A stretch of DNA of 27,113 nucleotides from a virus. Positions 7,049 through 15,172 of this stretch are shown here, one piece after another. Location of the stretch: positions 1 through 27,113 of IMG/VR virus record IMGVR_UViG_3300046009_008966; one strand, given 5' to 3'. The notes below the pieces were generated by a model. The model searched no databases. It saw only the letters and a program-made list of their open reading frames with translations, and had not been told where the DNA came from. Numbering within the stretch: the first letter of the stretch is position 1; the number at the start of each line of letters is the position of its first letter. The position numbers and the translations under genes are program-made.

Positions 7049-7622
7049 GATACCATATTATATTATAATAATATTTTTAATAGGAGTTATTATTTACTTA
7101 CTTACTTTACCTCCTGATATTAAAGAGGGTACTGTAATTACAAAGAAAACTATTGAGATGATACCTGTTACAATTGAAACACCGGTATATGTCCCAAAAT
7201 ACAGGACTCGTGTTGATACTATAACAGATATAGACACATTTATTGCATCTCAAGGTCCTATTGATACTAGCGAAATATTAAAAGATTATTATTCAACATA
7301 TGCTTATCAAGATACCATTCAAATTGATACATTTGGTAATATAATAGTAAAAGATACTATAACAAAAAATTATATTTTAGCTCGCAAAGTTCAATCAAAT
7401 TTAGAAATACCTAAAATTACAATTGAAAATACTGTTTATATAAATAATAGAGAATGGTATGCTGGTATAGGATTAGTTGGAGGTACAAATCAAATTAGTT
7501 ATATTGGTGCGGAAATGTTATACAGAACCAAGAAACGCAAAGCAATTGGAATAGGATTAGGAGTAAATCAAGATTTATTTCCACAAGCCTCGTTTAAATT
7601 GTTTTGGAAAATAGGCAAATGA
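7038..7622 (+). CDS. Membrane-anchored phage protein of unknown role
   Basis: 194 residues from the ATG at 7038; the upstream TTG at 7032 is less likely. Residues 7-24 (YYIIIIFLIGVIIYLL) form one clear transmembrane helix after a short basic start, predicting a cytoplasmic N-terminus and a large external or periplasmic part. That part is rich in Thr/Ile/Val/Asp in alternating strands (VDTITDIDT, DTIQIDTFG, VKDTITKNY). The C-terminus (REWYAGIGLVGG... to FKLFWKIGK) reads like short beta-barrel strands ending in aromatics. Similar single-TM proteins (DUF6549/DUF6808-like) are frequent in Bacteroidetes phages. A lysis role such as a spanin is possible but not shown; no lysin is visible. It overlaps both neighbours (11 and 4 bases), so it is coupled to terminase. 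Confidence 0.7.
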   Translation: MKTKIPYYIIIIFLIGVIIYLLTLPPDIKEGTVITKKTIEMIPVTIETPVYVPKYRTRVDTITDIDTFIASQGPIDTSEILKDYYSTYAYQDTIQIDTFGNIIVKDTITKNYILARKVQSNLEIPKITIENTVYINNREWYAGIGLVGGTNQISYIGAEMLYRTKKRKAIGIGLGVNQDLFPQASFKLFWKIGK

Positions 7623-9190
7623 GTGAACAACAAAATATAAAAGAAATACTCAAACAAGAGTATATAAAATGTGCTACAGATCCTGGCCATTTTATGCGCA
7701 AATATTGCCATATCCAACATCCGCAAAGAGGTAGAGTATTATTTAATCTATATCCTTTTCAAGATAAAGTATTAAAATTATGGAAAGAAAATCCATACTC
7801 TATAGTACTTAAATCAAGGCAGTTAGGTATATCAACATTAGCCGCAGGGTATTCTTTATGGTTAATGACTTTTCATAAAGATAAAAATGTACTTTGTATA
7901 GCTACAAAGCAAGAGACCGCACGTAATATGGTAACCAAGGTTAAGTTTATGTATGATAACTTACCATCATGGTTAAAGGTAGGAGCTGATGAAAATAATA
8001 AACTTTCATTGCGTTTAAGTAATGGCTCAATAATCAAAGCAACCTCTGCGGCTAGTGATGCTGGTCGATCAGAAGCAGTATCATTACTACTAGTGGATGA
8101 GGCAGCATTTATTGAAAATATTGGAGAAATATGGGCCTCAGCACAACAAACTTTAGCAACAGGTGGTGGGGCGATTGTGTTATCTACGCCATACGGAACA
8201 GGTAACTGGTTTCATCAAACATGGGTTAGAGCAGAGCAAGCAGACAACGATTTTTTACCTATTAAATTACCTTGGTATGTTCACCCCGAGCGAGATGAAT
8301 CTTGGAGAAAACGACAAGATGATTTATTAGGTGATCCTAGACTAGCAGCACAAGAATGTGATTGTGACTTTAACACATCTGGAGATGTAGTATTCTATAA
8401 TGAATGGATAGATTTTATTAAATCTACTACCATTAAAGATCCAATGGAACGCAGAGGAGCAGACCAGAATATATGGATATGGGAATCAGCAGATTATACT
8501 AGAGAATATATGGTAGTAGCGGATGTAGCTAGGGGGGATGGCAAAGACTTTTCTGCATTTCATGTAATTGATATAGCAACAAATTCTCAAATAGCAGAAT
8601 ATAGAGGCCAAATAAGCCCAAAAGAATTTGGTTATATGCTAGTTGCTATTGCTACTGAATATAACAATGCATTACTTGTTGTAGAAAATGCATCAATTGG
8701 ATGGGCTACTTTAGATTCTATTATTGAAAGAGGATATAGAAATTTATATCATTCGCCTAAATCCGATCAACTCACCGCAGAATCATACTTAAAAATATAT
8801 GAAGGGGATTCAAACATGACTCCTGGATTTACAATGTCTTTACGAACTCGTCCTCTTGTAATAAATAAAATGAGAGAATATATTGGAGACAGAAGTGTTA
8901 CAATACAATCCAAACGTTTACTAGAAGAAATGAAAGTATTCGTTTGGAAAAATGGTAGACCTGAGGCTCAACCCGGATATAATGATGATTTAGTGATGTC
9001 TTTTGCTACGGGAATGTTTTTGAGAGACACTTCATTAAAATTTCAACAACAAAGCTTAGATATGACTAGAGCCGCGCTTGGTGGTATTAGAAAAAACACA
9101 ACAGTAGGAGCATATAGCCCAAATACCACAAGAAACCCATATACAATAGAAACAAAATACGGGCAAGAAAACATTAATTGGCTTCTATAA
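7619..9190 (+). CDS. Terminase large subunit, T4 gp17-like
   Basis: 523 residues from the ATG at 7619, which overlaps the previous stop as ATGA; a TTG at 7604 is rejected. This is the packaging motor: ATPase plus nuclease. The ATPase domain has the P-loop K65-S-R-Q-L-G-I-S-T73, where the usual lysine before S/T is replaced by Ile and a lysine opens the motif. Walker B is LLLVD160-E161, and the coupling motif is LSTPYGTGN (188-196). The RNase-H-like nuclease domain has D302 in VVADVARGDGKDFS, E356 in LLVVENA, and D456-D457 in GYNDDLV, the three expected acidic groups. T4 gp17 is 610 residues, so this is shorter. The portal gene follows at once. No tail sheath or tube genes intervene, unlike T4. 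Confidence 0.95.
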   Translation: MSEQQNIKEILKQEYIKCATDPGHFMRKYCHIQHPQRGRVLFNLYPFQDKVLKLWKENPYSIVLKSRQLGISTLAAGYSLWLMTFHKDKNVLCIATKQETARNMVTKVKFMYDNLPSWLKVGADENNKLSLRLSNGSIIKATSAASDAGRSEAVSLLLVDEAAFIENIGEIWASAQQTLATGGGAIVLSTPYGTGNWFHQTWVRAEQADNDFLPIKLPWYVHPERDESWRKRQDDLLGDPRLAAQECDCDFNTSGDVVFYNEWIDFIKSTTIKDPMERRGADQNIWIWESADYTREYMVVADVARGDGKDFSAFHVIDIATNSQIAEYRGQISPKEFGYMLVAIATEYNNALLVVENASIGWATLDSIIERGYRNLYHSPKSDQLTAESYLKIYEGDSNMTPGFTMSLRTRPLVINKMREYIGDRSVTIQSKRLLEEMKVFVWKNGRPEAQPGYNDDLVMSFATGMFLRDTSLKFQQQSLDMTRAALGGIRKNTTVGAYSPNTTRNPYTIETKYGQENINWLL

Positions 9191-9199
9191 TATTTATAA
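9190..9199 (+). promoter_or_regulatory. ATATTTATAA upstream motif
   Basis: Exact match starting on the last base of the terminase stop codon, followed by CAAAA, and ending 9 bases before the portal ATG at 9209. Confidence 0.6.
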
Positions 9200-9208
9200 C
9201 AAAAAACA

Positions 9209-11098
9209 ATGGCAGATAAAAGTTTATTCACCCGATTACAGCGTCTATTTTCAACGGATGTTATTATTCGTAATCAAGGAGGGAACCAATTAAAAGTAAT
9301 AGATGTTGACTCTATTCAAACATCCGGGGATGTAGCAACAAACTCTATAATGGACAGATATAATCGTCTATACTCTCCATCCTCTACCTCCTTATTTGGG
9401 CAACAATTAAACATAAACTACCAATATCTTCGTACCATGATCTACTCAGATTATGATACTATGGATTATGATGCTATTGTTTCTTCTGCTTTAGATATTA
9501 TATCTGATGAATGTACTTTAAAAAATGATATGGGAGAAGTACTCCAAATCAGAAGCTCAAACGAAGACATACAAAAAATATTATATAATTTATTTTATGA
9601 TGTATTAAATATTGAATTTAATTTATGGTCTTGGATTCGCCAAATGAATAAATATGGTGATTTTTTCTTAAAACTTGAGATAGCTGAAAAATTTGGAGTA
9701 TATAATGTTATTCCTTATATGGCATATCATATTCAAAGGCAAGAAAATTATGATCCTGAACATCCAAATGCTGTAAGATTTAAATACTCTCCTGAAGGAT
9801 TTTATTCGGGGGGGTCCGGGTATTATGGTGTACCTAATACATTTGAAAAAGATCAAAATGCTATATATTTTGATAATTACGAAATGGCCCATTTCAGGTT
9901 ACTAACAGATGTTAATTATCTTCCATATGGTCGTTCATATCTAGAACCTGCTCGTAGGCTATTCAAACAATATATTCTAATGGAAGACGCGATGCTAATT
10001 AACAGAATAGCCCGCAGTCCGGATAGAAGAATATTTTATATTAATGTTGGTTCTATCCCTCCTGCTGAAGTAGAAAATTTTATGCAAAAAACTATTTCAA
10101 CATTAAAACGTACTCCATTAATTGACCACGAAACCGGCCAATATAATCTAAAATACAATATGCAAAACTTACTTGAGGATTTTTATATCCCTGTAAGAGG
10201 CAATGATACTGTAACTAAGATTGACACTGCTCAAGGCTTACAATTTGATGGTATTACAGACGTAACATATTTAAGAGATAAATTATTTGCTGCCCTTAAG
10301 GTGCCCAAAGCATTTATGGGGTACGAAAAAGATTTAACCGGTAAAGCAACATTAGCTGCTGAAGATATTAGATTTGCTCGCACAATTGATAGAATACAAC
10401 GCATTGCTCTTTCAGAATTATATAAAATAGCATTAGTACATCTTTATGCCCAAGGATATAATGGAGACGAATTAACAAACTTTGAGCTAGACTTAACAAC
10501 GCCCTCGATCATTTATGATCAAGAAAAAATAGCATTGTTAACCCAAAAAGTGGACCTAGCTCAAAAAATCTTAGAAACCAAATTACTTCCTAGTGATTGG
10601 ATTTACGATAATATCTTCCATTTAAGTGAAGATCAATATGAAGAATATAGAGACTTAATTATTGAAGATCAAAAACGTGCCTTTAGAAATAAACAAGTAT
10701 CTGAAGAAGGAAATGATCCTAAAATAACAGGAAAATCATATGGAACACCTCATGATCTTGCTTCTCTATATGGTAGAGGAAGATATGAAGATAATTCTGT
10801 TCCTGAAGGATATGATGAAAAAGTACCATTAGGCCGCCCTCAAGAAAAATCTACAAACAGAAACTCTCAGGAAAGCCCATTTGGAAAAGACCGATTAGGT
10901 AATAAAGGTGCAAAATTTGATGATAATGAATCAGATGATATACGCCCTCAATACAAAGGAGGCTCACCTTTAGCTTTAGAAGCAAAACAAATATATTTAA
11001 AAAATAAAAGTCTTATAGAAAGCCTAGCAAAAAGATCAAGTACTAGTAAAAAGAATGAAGAAATCTCATTTCTAGACGAAAATAACATAATGGAGTAA
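9209..11098 (+). CDS. Portal protein, T4 gp20-like
   Basis: 629 residues. The portal forms the dodecameric ring at the head vertex through which DNA passes. The sequence matches T4-type portals in order: NSIMDRYNRLYS and YDTMDYDAIVSSALDIISDECT near the N-terminus; a central wing region with FWSW-like aromatics (FNLWSWIRQMNKYGDFFLKLE); RIARSPDRRIFYINVGSIPP; and the stem/crown segment FMQKTISTLKRTP ... LQFDGITDVTYLRDKLFAALKVPKAFMG. The following ATLAAEDIRFARTIDRIQ is also typical. T4 gp20 is 524 residues. The extra length is a polar, Gly/Lys-rich C-terminal tail from about residue 500, probably disordered. The start follows the motif at 9190 and has no Shine-Dalgarno. Confidence 0.93.
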   Translation: MADKSLFTRLQRLFSTDVIIRNQGGNQLKVIDVDSIQTSGDVATNSIMDRYNRLYSPSSTSLFGQQLNINYQYLRTMIYSDYDTMDYDAIVSSALDIISDECTLKNDMGEVLQIRSSNEDIQKILYNLFYDVLNIEFNLWSWIRQMNKYGDFFLKLEIAEKFGVYNVIPYMAYHIQRQENYDPEHPNAVRFKYSPEGFYSGGSGYYGVPNTFEKDQNAIYFDNYEMAHFRLLTDVNYLPYGRSYLEPARRLFKQYILMEDAMLINRIARSPDRRIFYINVGSIPPAEVENFMQKTISTLKRTPLIDHETGQYNLKYNMQNLLEDFYIPVRGNDTVTKIDTAQGLQFDGITDVTYLRDKLFAALKVPKAFMGYEKDLTGKATLAAEDIRFARTIDRIQRIALSELYKIALVHLYAQGYNGDELTNFELDLTTPSIIYDQEKIALLTQKVDLAQKILETKLLPSDWIYDNIFHLSEDQYEEYRDLIIEDQKRAFRNKQVSEEGNDPKITGKSYGTPHDLASLYGRGRYEDNSVPEGYDEKVPLGRPQEKSTNRNSQESPFGKDRLGNKGAKFDDNESDDIRPQYKGGSPLALEAKQIYLKNKSLIESLAKRSSTSKKNEEISFLDENNIME

Positions 11099-11108
11099 AT
11101 ATTTCGAT

Positions 11109-11118
11109 ATATTTATAA
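11109..11118 (+). promoter_or_regulatory. ATATTTATAA upstream motif
   Basis: Exact match followed by CAAAA, in the 35-base gap after portal, ending 15 bases before the ATG at 11134. Confidence 0.6.
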
Positions 11119-11133
11119 CAAAAGCCTAGGCGA

Positions 11134-11994
11134 ATGAATATAAAACACTCAAAGGTAAAAAATACTGGGATATTGTTTGAACTTTTAGTTAGACAAATTA
11201 CCGCAGACACCTTATCTGGAAAGGAATCAGAGGCAATTAATATTTTAAAAAAATATTTTGTTAAGAGCGAATTAGGGAAAGAATATAAATTATATGAAAC
11301 CTTATCAAAACACAGAAACTTAACAGAAGGCAAAGCTGAAATAGTGATTAATTCTGTTATTGAAACTTCCAAAGGTTTAAACCGAGGAGCAATCAAAAGA
11401 CAAAAATATAATTTGATTAAAGAGATCTCTGCCCATTATAATATTGAAGATTTCTTTAAAACCAAACTACCTAACTACAAACTTCATGCCTCCCTATACA
11501 CATTACTAGAATTATATAACACTAATATAAACAACCCAGATCAACTTATCGAAAATAAAATTAATATTCTAGAATCATTAACGTCTAAATCTATTGATAA
11601 ACAAAAAATTAAAGATGATGTTCTTGTAGAATTTCAATCATACGATAAAGATCTTCGTATATTAACATATAGAGTTCTTTTAGAAAAATTTAATGAAAAA
11701 TACTCTTTATTAAATAATGACCAAAAAACAATATTAAAAGAATTTGTTAATTCTGTAGATTCAACTCCAAAATTAAGAGATTTTTATAATACTAAAATTG
11801 GAGAACTTAAAACAAAATTAACCACTTTATCTCCTAAAGTTGCAGATAAAGCTGTTCAAATTAAATTAGACGAAGTGATTAAATTATTAACCCCATTATC
11901 TAAATCACATAAAGTTAACGACGATAATTTAATTAATTTATTGCAATACTATGAACTTTTAAATGAAATCAAAAATATTCATGGGAAAACATAA
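11134..11994 (+). CDS. Conserved helical head-region protein, unknown role
   Basis: 286 residues, Lys/Leu/Asn/Glu-rich and almost entirely helical by composition. The start MNIKHSKVKNTGILFELLVRQ is followed by ITADTLSGKES, then a long helical body including YNLIKEISAHYNIEDFFKTK. Proteins with this start occur next to portal genes in marine T4-like phages, as far as I recall, without a known function. Its position (after portal, before protease) is that of the small core proteins gp67/gp68 in T4, but it is much larger and lacks their composition. No membrane segment or catalytic motif is seen. The 3' end overlaps the next gene by 14 bases. Confidence 0.75.
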   Translation: MNIKHSKVKNTGILFELLVRQITADTLSGKESEAINILKKYFVKSELGKEYKLYETLSKHRNLTEGKAEIVINSVIETSKGLNRGAIKRQKYNLIKEISAHYNIEDFFKTKLPNYKLHASLYTLLELYNTNINNPDQLIENKINILESLTSKSIDKQKIKDDVLVEFQSYDKDLRILTYRVLLEKFNEKYSLLNNDQKTILKEFVNSVDSTPKLRDFYNTKIGELKTKLTTLSPKVADKAVQIKLDEVIKLLTPLSKSHKVNDDNLINLLQYYELLNEIKNIHGKT

Positions 11995-12565
11995 ATATAA
12001 ATTAAAAGAAACAAATACTATAGCTAGTACTTCTGGTTTTACATCCGGAACTACAGGTGAAAATATTGCTACTCCTAGAGCATTTAAAAAATCTACAAAA
12101 GGAAATTATGGAGCATATACTCAAGTAGGATATAAACCAGTTAAAGAAGGCCCTGGAGCTAATATGGGCCCTGGTCCTAAAGCTGGTCCTAAAGGAGTAA
12201 CAGATAATACTTATGTAAAAACATTTAAATATAAATTAGTAAACCAACCTGCTTTAAACAAAGCAGCTAAAGGTATTGAAGTTAAACAATTATGGGAAAC
12301 TATAGAAGTAGAAGATTATCTAAATGCTTTAAATATATCTGACCCTTCAAGAAGAGAATTTTTAACACAACGCTTAGAAGGATTCAATATCTTAGAAAAA
12401 AAACTAAATCAATTAGTTCCATTATTGCAACAAGCAAGAAATAAAACCCTAGATTACTATAAAAATAACCCCAAATCATACGCCGTCATCTATTCAACTG
12501 ATTCTACAAACGAATTACTAGATGACATCATTAATTCATTCACCCCAGAAGACAATATAAAATAA
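11981..12565 (+). CDS. Unknown head-region protein with Gly/Pro-rich linker
   Basis: 194 residues from the ATG at 11981; an ATG at 11963 would extend the overlap with the previous gene. Residues 1-75 are low complexity and basic (MGKHKYKLKETN, then FTSGTTGENIATPRAF and a Gly/Pro/Lys linker GPGANMGPGPKAGPKG). Residues 95-190 are helical: KQLWETIEVEDYLNALN, then RREFLTQRLEGFNILEKKLNQLVPLLQQ. The disordered-then-helical layout suits a minor core or scaffold-associated protein, but I do not recognise the family. The stretch SGFTSGTTGEN is similar to SGYSVGTTGEN near residue 68 of the major capsid protein; this may be chance. Confidence 0.65.
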   Translation: MGKHKYKLKETNTIASTSGFTSGTTGENIATPRAFKKSTKGNYGAYTQVGYKPVKEGPGANMGPGPKAGPKGVTDNTYVKTFKYKLVNQPALNKAAKGIEVKQLWETIEVEDYLNALNISDPSRREFLTQRLEGFNILEKKLNQLVPLLQQARNKTLDYYKNNPKSYAVIYSTDSTNELLDDIINSFTPEDNIK

Positions 12566-12572
12566 TAATAAA

Positions 12573-12851
12573 ATGGCAGTAATAAATCAATTTTCAAACC
12601 CTTTTGGACTAGGTGGGGGAATATACTTATCTGGCTCAATAAGTGCTTCGGTAGCTTATAGCTTTGTTTATTATCCTATTACTACTACTGTAGCTAATAT
12701 TAAAATGAATAATATAACCAATGGCTCTTCTATTACTGGATCTTTTAGCCCAGGAATACCAATATATGGAACAATAACTCAAGTAACCCAATCATCAGGA
12801 ATTGCTTTTGTATATAGTGCTATACAAGACGCCTTAGACCCAGCTATATAA
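12573..12851 (+). CDS. Small beta-rich putative structural protein
   Basis: 92 residues, no cysteine, rich in Ser, Ile, Gly and Thr. The start MAVINQFSNPFGLGGGIYLSG is Gly-rich. The rest alternates short strands (SASVAYSFVYYPITTT, NITNGSSITGSF) with turns, typical of a small virion-surface or decoration protein. It begins 7 bases after the previous stop and ends 2 bases before the LamG-like gene, so the three are translated as a run. Not recognised. Confidence 0.6.
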   Translation: MAVINQFSNPFGLGGGIYLSGSISASVAYSFVYYPITTTVANIKMNNITNGSSITGSFSPGIPIYGTITQVTQSSGIAFVYSAIQDALDPAI

Positions 12852-12853
12852 AA

Positions 12854-13651
12854 ATGTTAGGATTTGGATTAAATCTTATTAATAATTCTTTTGAACCTTT
12901 TGGGGGGGCAGTGCGAGACTCTCTACAATTTTATGTAGACGGTGCTTTTTTTAATGGAGGGAGAGTATGGTACGATATAAGCGGGAACGAATATACTAGT
13001 TCTCTTAATTCATCTGCTTCTCCTGGTGTTTTTCCTTCATACACTTCAAGTTTTGGGGGAGGAATAACATTCACTACAGCTTCTCGCCAGTTTGCTACTA
13101 CTGGTAATATTTTACAATATACTACTCAAGAATCGTTTACAATGAATGTAGTGGCCCAAGTTACTAGAGTAGGAGATGGAACTACTACTGCTCAAAATAC
13201 TCCGGTATGGGGGCGAGGCTCTTTCTCTAATTCTGTAGGAATAGGTGCTCAGACAGACACAGGACCAGTAATAAAATTTAGGATGGGGGCACGAACCGGA
13301 TCAGATGCTACTTCTGATAAGTCTATTCTTTGGCCTAACGTAGGAATAAATACTTCACTTGCCTATAATCTTTGTGTAGTATATGATGGTGGTTCCCAAT
13401 TATTAACAAATGACCCTAAAGTATATGCCTATGCAAATGGGGAATTAGTATACTCATCCTCAGTACTAGAAGGAGGCCCAGGAGCCTTTGATACTGATGG
13501 TTATGCTTCTTTCCAATTAGAATCAGTAACAGGAGGAAACGCAGTATCCGGCTCAGGAGTTATATATGTAGCTAGTGTTTATGGAAAAGCATTATCAGCA
13601 GCTGAAATATCTCAAAATTATAATGCTATTAAAACTAGATTTAATCTATAA
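12854..13651 (+). CDS. LamG / concanavalin-like lectin-fold protein
   Basis: 265 residues. After a Gly-rich start (MLGFGLNLINNS, FEPFGGAVRDSL), it follows the pattern of LamG-like (Laminin_G_3) domains: LQFYVDGAFFNGGRVWYDISGN near the start; a central strand ESFTMNVVAQV; NLCVVYDGG then VYAYANGELVYSSS; and the ending VYGKALSAAEISQNYNAIKTRF, very like the usual final helix of this fold. Such domains bind glycans or act as structural caps. Placed among head genes, it may be a decoration or adhesin on the capsid rather than a tail fibre, which is an inference. T4 places Hoc and Soc elsewhere and neither has this fold. No signal peptide is seen. Confidence 0.75.
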   Translation: MLGFGLNLINNSFEPFGGAVRDSLQFYVDGAFFNGGRVWYDISGNEYTSSLNSSASPGVFPSYTSSFGGGITFTTASRQFATTGNILQYTTQESFTMNVVAQVTRVGDGTTTAQNTPVWGRGSFSNSVGIGAQTDTGPVIKFRMGARTGSDATSDKSILWPNVGINTSLAYNLCVVYDGGSQLLTNDPKVYAYANGELVYSSSVLEGGPGAFDTDGYASFQLESVTGGNAVSGSGVIYVASVYGKALSAAEISQNYNAIKTRFNL

Positions 13652-13660
13652 AAAATTATA

Positions 13661-13670
13661 ATATTTATAA
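13661..13670 (+). promoter_or_regulatory. ATATTTATAA upstream motif
   Basis: Exact match ending only 2 bases before the ATG at 13673. This spacing is too short for a usual promoter plus ribosome site. Confidence 0.5.
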
Positions 13671-13672
13671 TC

Positions 13673-14527
13673 ATGAAAACATTACAAAATCAATATATCG
13701 AAATTACAGAGGGTAAAGGAAATAAAGATCATTTTCTAAAACAAGCCCGCTACTTGTTCCCTGAACTTATTACTGTAAATAGCACATTTAAAGATACTAT
13801 TAAAATATTAAAAGGTAAAAGTATCCTAACAGAAGCAGTAGGCGGTATTGCAACACAAAACCCAAACAAACCAGATTGGTTTAAAATTTTTAATACAAAC
13901 ATAAAAGAAGCTGTAGGTGTTAAAGATAAAAAAGAATATGGTGATCAAAATACATTTGAGAAAATAGATAAAGATGTAGCTAAAGATTTAGAAAGCAATT
14001 TTGATAATAGCGATCCTAAAAATATAGACAATGTTTATGGTCAATCATTTTTAATGGGATATTTAGCTGAAATGGATGACCCTAAAAATGCTGATAAAAC
14101 TGTAGACGAATTGAAAAAAATTGTAGCCAAAAATATGGCTCAAGATATTAATTACTATGCTAAAAACGGAATGTTTGGTGTTAAGGGAATTGGTTTAGAA
14201 ACGTCTAAAGAACCTAAAGCACCAACAGGCAAATACAAGTCAAGTGGGTATGGTAATTTAAAAGAAAATAAACTCCGCTCTATCATCAGTGCTATCATTA
14301 GAGAAGAATTAAAAAATGAGTCTTATGACTATGAAACCCAAGCTGATTTAAGGGGCATGGCAAACGAAGAATCTTTAGCACAAGCTATAAAGTTAGCTAA
14401 AGCAATATCAAGAGAAGGAGTAGTACAACACGTTAACCAACGAGAAGATGGTTCCTATGAAGTATCAGATTGGTACGATTCAGACACAACTGTCTTTTCA
14501 TACGTAAACGGAGAAGAAAAAATATAA
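13673..14527 (+). CDS. Head-associated protein, possible protease substrate
   Basis: 284 residues. The N-terminus MKTLQNQYIEITEGKG has I11-T-E13 followed by G, a fit to the T4-type I/L-x-E cleavage rule; another, ILTEA, follows at about residues 50-56. The next segment KDHFLKQARYLFPELI recurs in phage proteins beside prohead protease genes, as far as I recall. The middle is Lys/Asp-rich. A Gly/Lys linker (TGKYKSSGYGNLKENK) leads into a helix ENKLRSIISAIIREELKN and a small C-terminal domain ending in YVNGEEKI. It lies 1 base before the protease gene, matching the site of T4 core proteins. It is probably an internal head or core protein; function is not established. Confidence 0.72.
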   Translation: MKTLQNQYIEITEGKGNKDHFLKQARYLFPELITVNSTFKDTIKILKGKSILTEAVGGIATQNPNKPDWFKIFNTNIKEAVGVKDKKEYGDQNTFEKIDKDVAKDLESNFDNSDPKNIDNVYGQSFLMGYLAEMDDPKNADKTVDELKKIVAKNMAQDINYYAKNGMFGVKGIGLETSKEPKAPTGKYKSSGYGNLKENKLRSIISAIIREELKNESYDYETQADLRGMANEESLAQAIKLAKAISREGVVQHVNQREDGSYEVSDWYDSDTTVFSYVNGEEKI

Positions 14528-14528
14528 T

Positions 14529-15131
14529 ATGAGACAGGTACTCATAGAAACCATCCCATTCAACGTATCTCCTGTTCAACTAACAGAAGGTATGAGAGCC
14601 CCATCAGGTAATCCGATGGTTGAAGGTATATTAGCTACAGCCGAAGTAAAAAACGGAAATGGCAGATACTACTCTAAAGATTTATGGGAACGCGAAATTG
14701 ATAAATACCAACAAGTTGTTAAAGAAAATAGAGCAACAGGAGAACTTGATCACCCTGAATCTTCAATCATAAACCTAAAAAATGTATCCCATATTATTAG
14801 AGAAATTTGGTGGAATGGCGATAAAGTACTAGGTAAAATAGAAATACTCCCAACTACTTCCGGTAATATTCTAAAAGCATTAATCGAAAATAATGTTATG
14901 GTTGGTGTTTCGAGTAGGGGGATGGGTTCATTAAAAGAAATAGGCGAAACATTAGAAGTACAAGACGATTTTGAATTACTGGCATGGGATTTTGTTTCTA
15001 CACCTTCTAACCCAGGTTCATACATGCACCTAATTAAAGAAGGCAAAGAAAACAACACTAACCCCTACTCAAAAGTAAATAGCATCCTCACAGATATCCT
15101 CTGTGCAAATGGAACTTGCCCTCTTTTTTAA
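14529..15131 (+). CDS. Prohead core protease, T4 gp21-like
   Basis: 200 residues (T4 gp21 is 212). This serine protease sits in the prohead core and cuts scaffold and capsid proteins after I/L-x-E during maturation. Candidate catalytic residues are H75 in GELDHPESS, S128-S129 in VGVSSRGMG and D154 in LLAWDFVSTPS. The motif NGNGRYYSKDLWE (about 42-54) is typical of the family. Candidate self-cleavage sites are L18-T-E20|G and I-K-E near residue 171. It precedes the scaffold and capsid genes as in T4, but an HNH endonuclease and a terminator separate them. The start is 1 base after the previous stop. Confidence 0.92.
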   Translation: MRQVLIETIPFNVSPVQLTEGMRAPSGNPMVEGILATAEVKNGNGRYYSKDLWEREIDKYQQVVKENRATGELDHPESSIINLKNVSHIIREIWWNGDKVLGKIEILPTTSGNILKALIENNVMVGVSSRGMGSLKEIGETLEVQDDFELLAWDFVSTPSNPGSYMHLIKEGKENNTNPYSKVNSILTDILCANGTCPLF

Positions 15132-15159
15132 CCCAACATAATTTTTCAAAATCTTTATA

Positions 15160-15169
15160 ATATTTATAA
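15160..15169 (+). promoter_or_regulatory. ATATTTATAA upstream motif
   Basis: Exact match with a partial extra copy (CTTTATAA) just upstream, ending 3 bases before the HNH gene ATG at 15173. Confidence 0.5.
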
Positions 15170-15172
15170 TAG

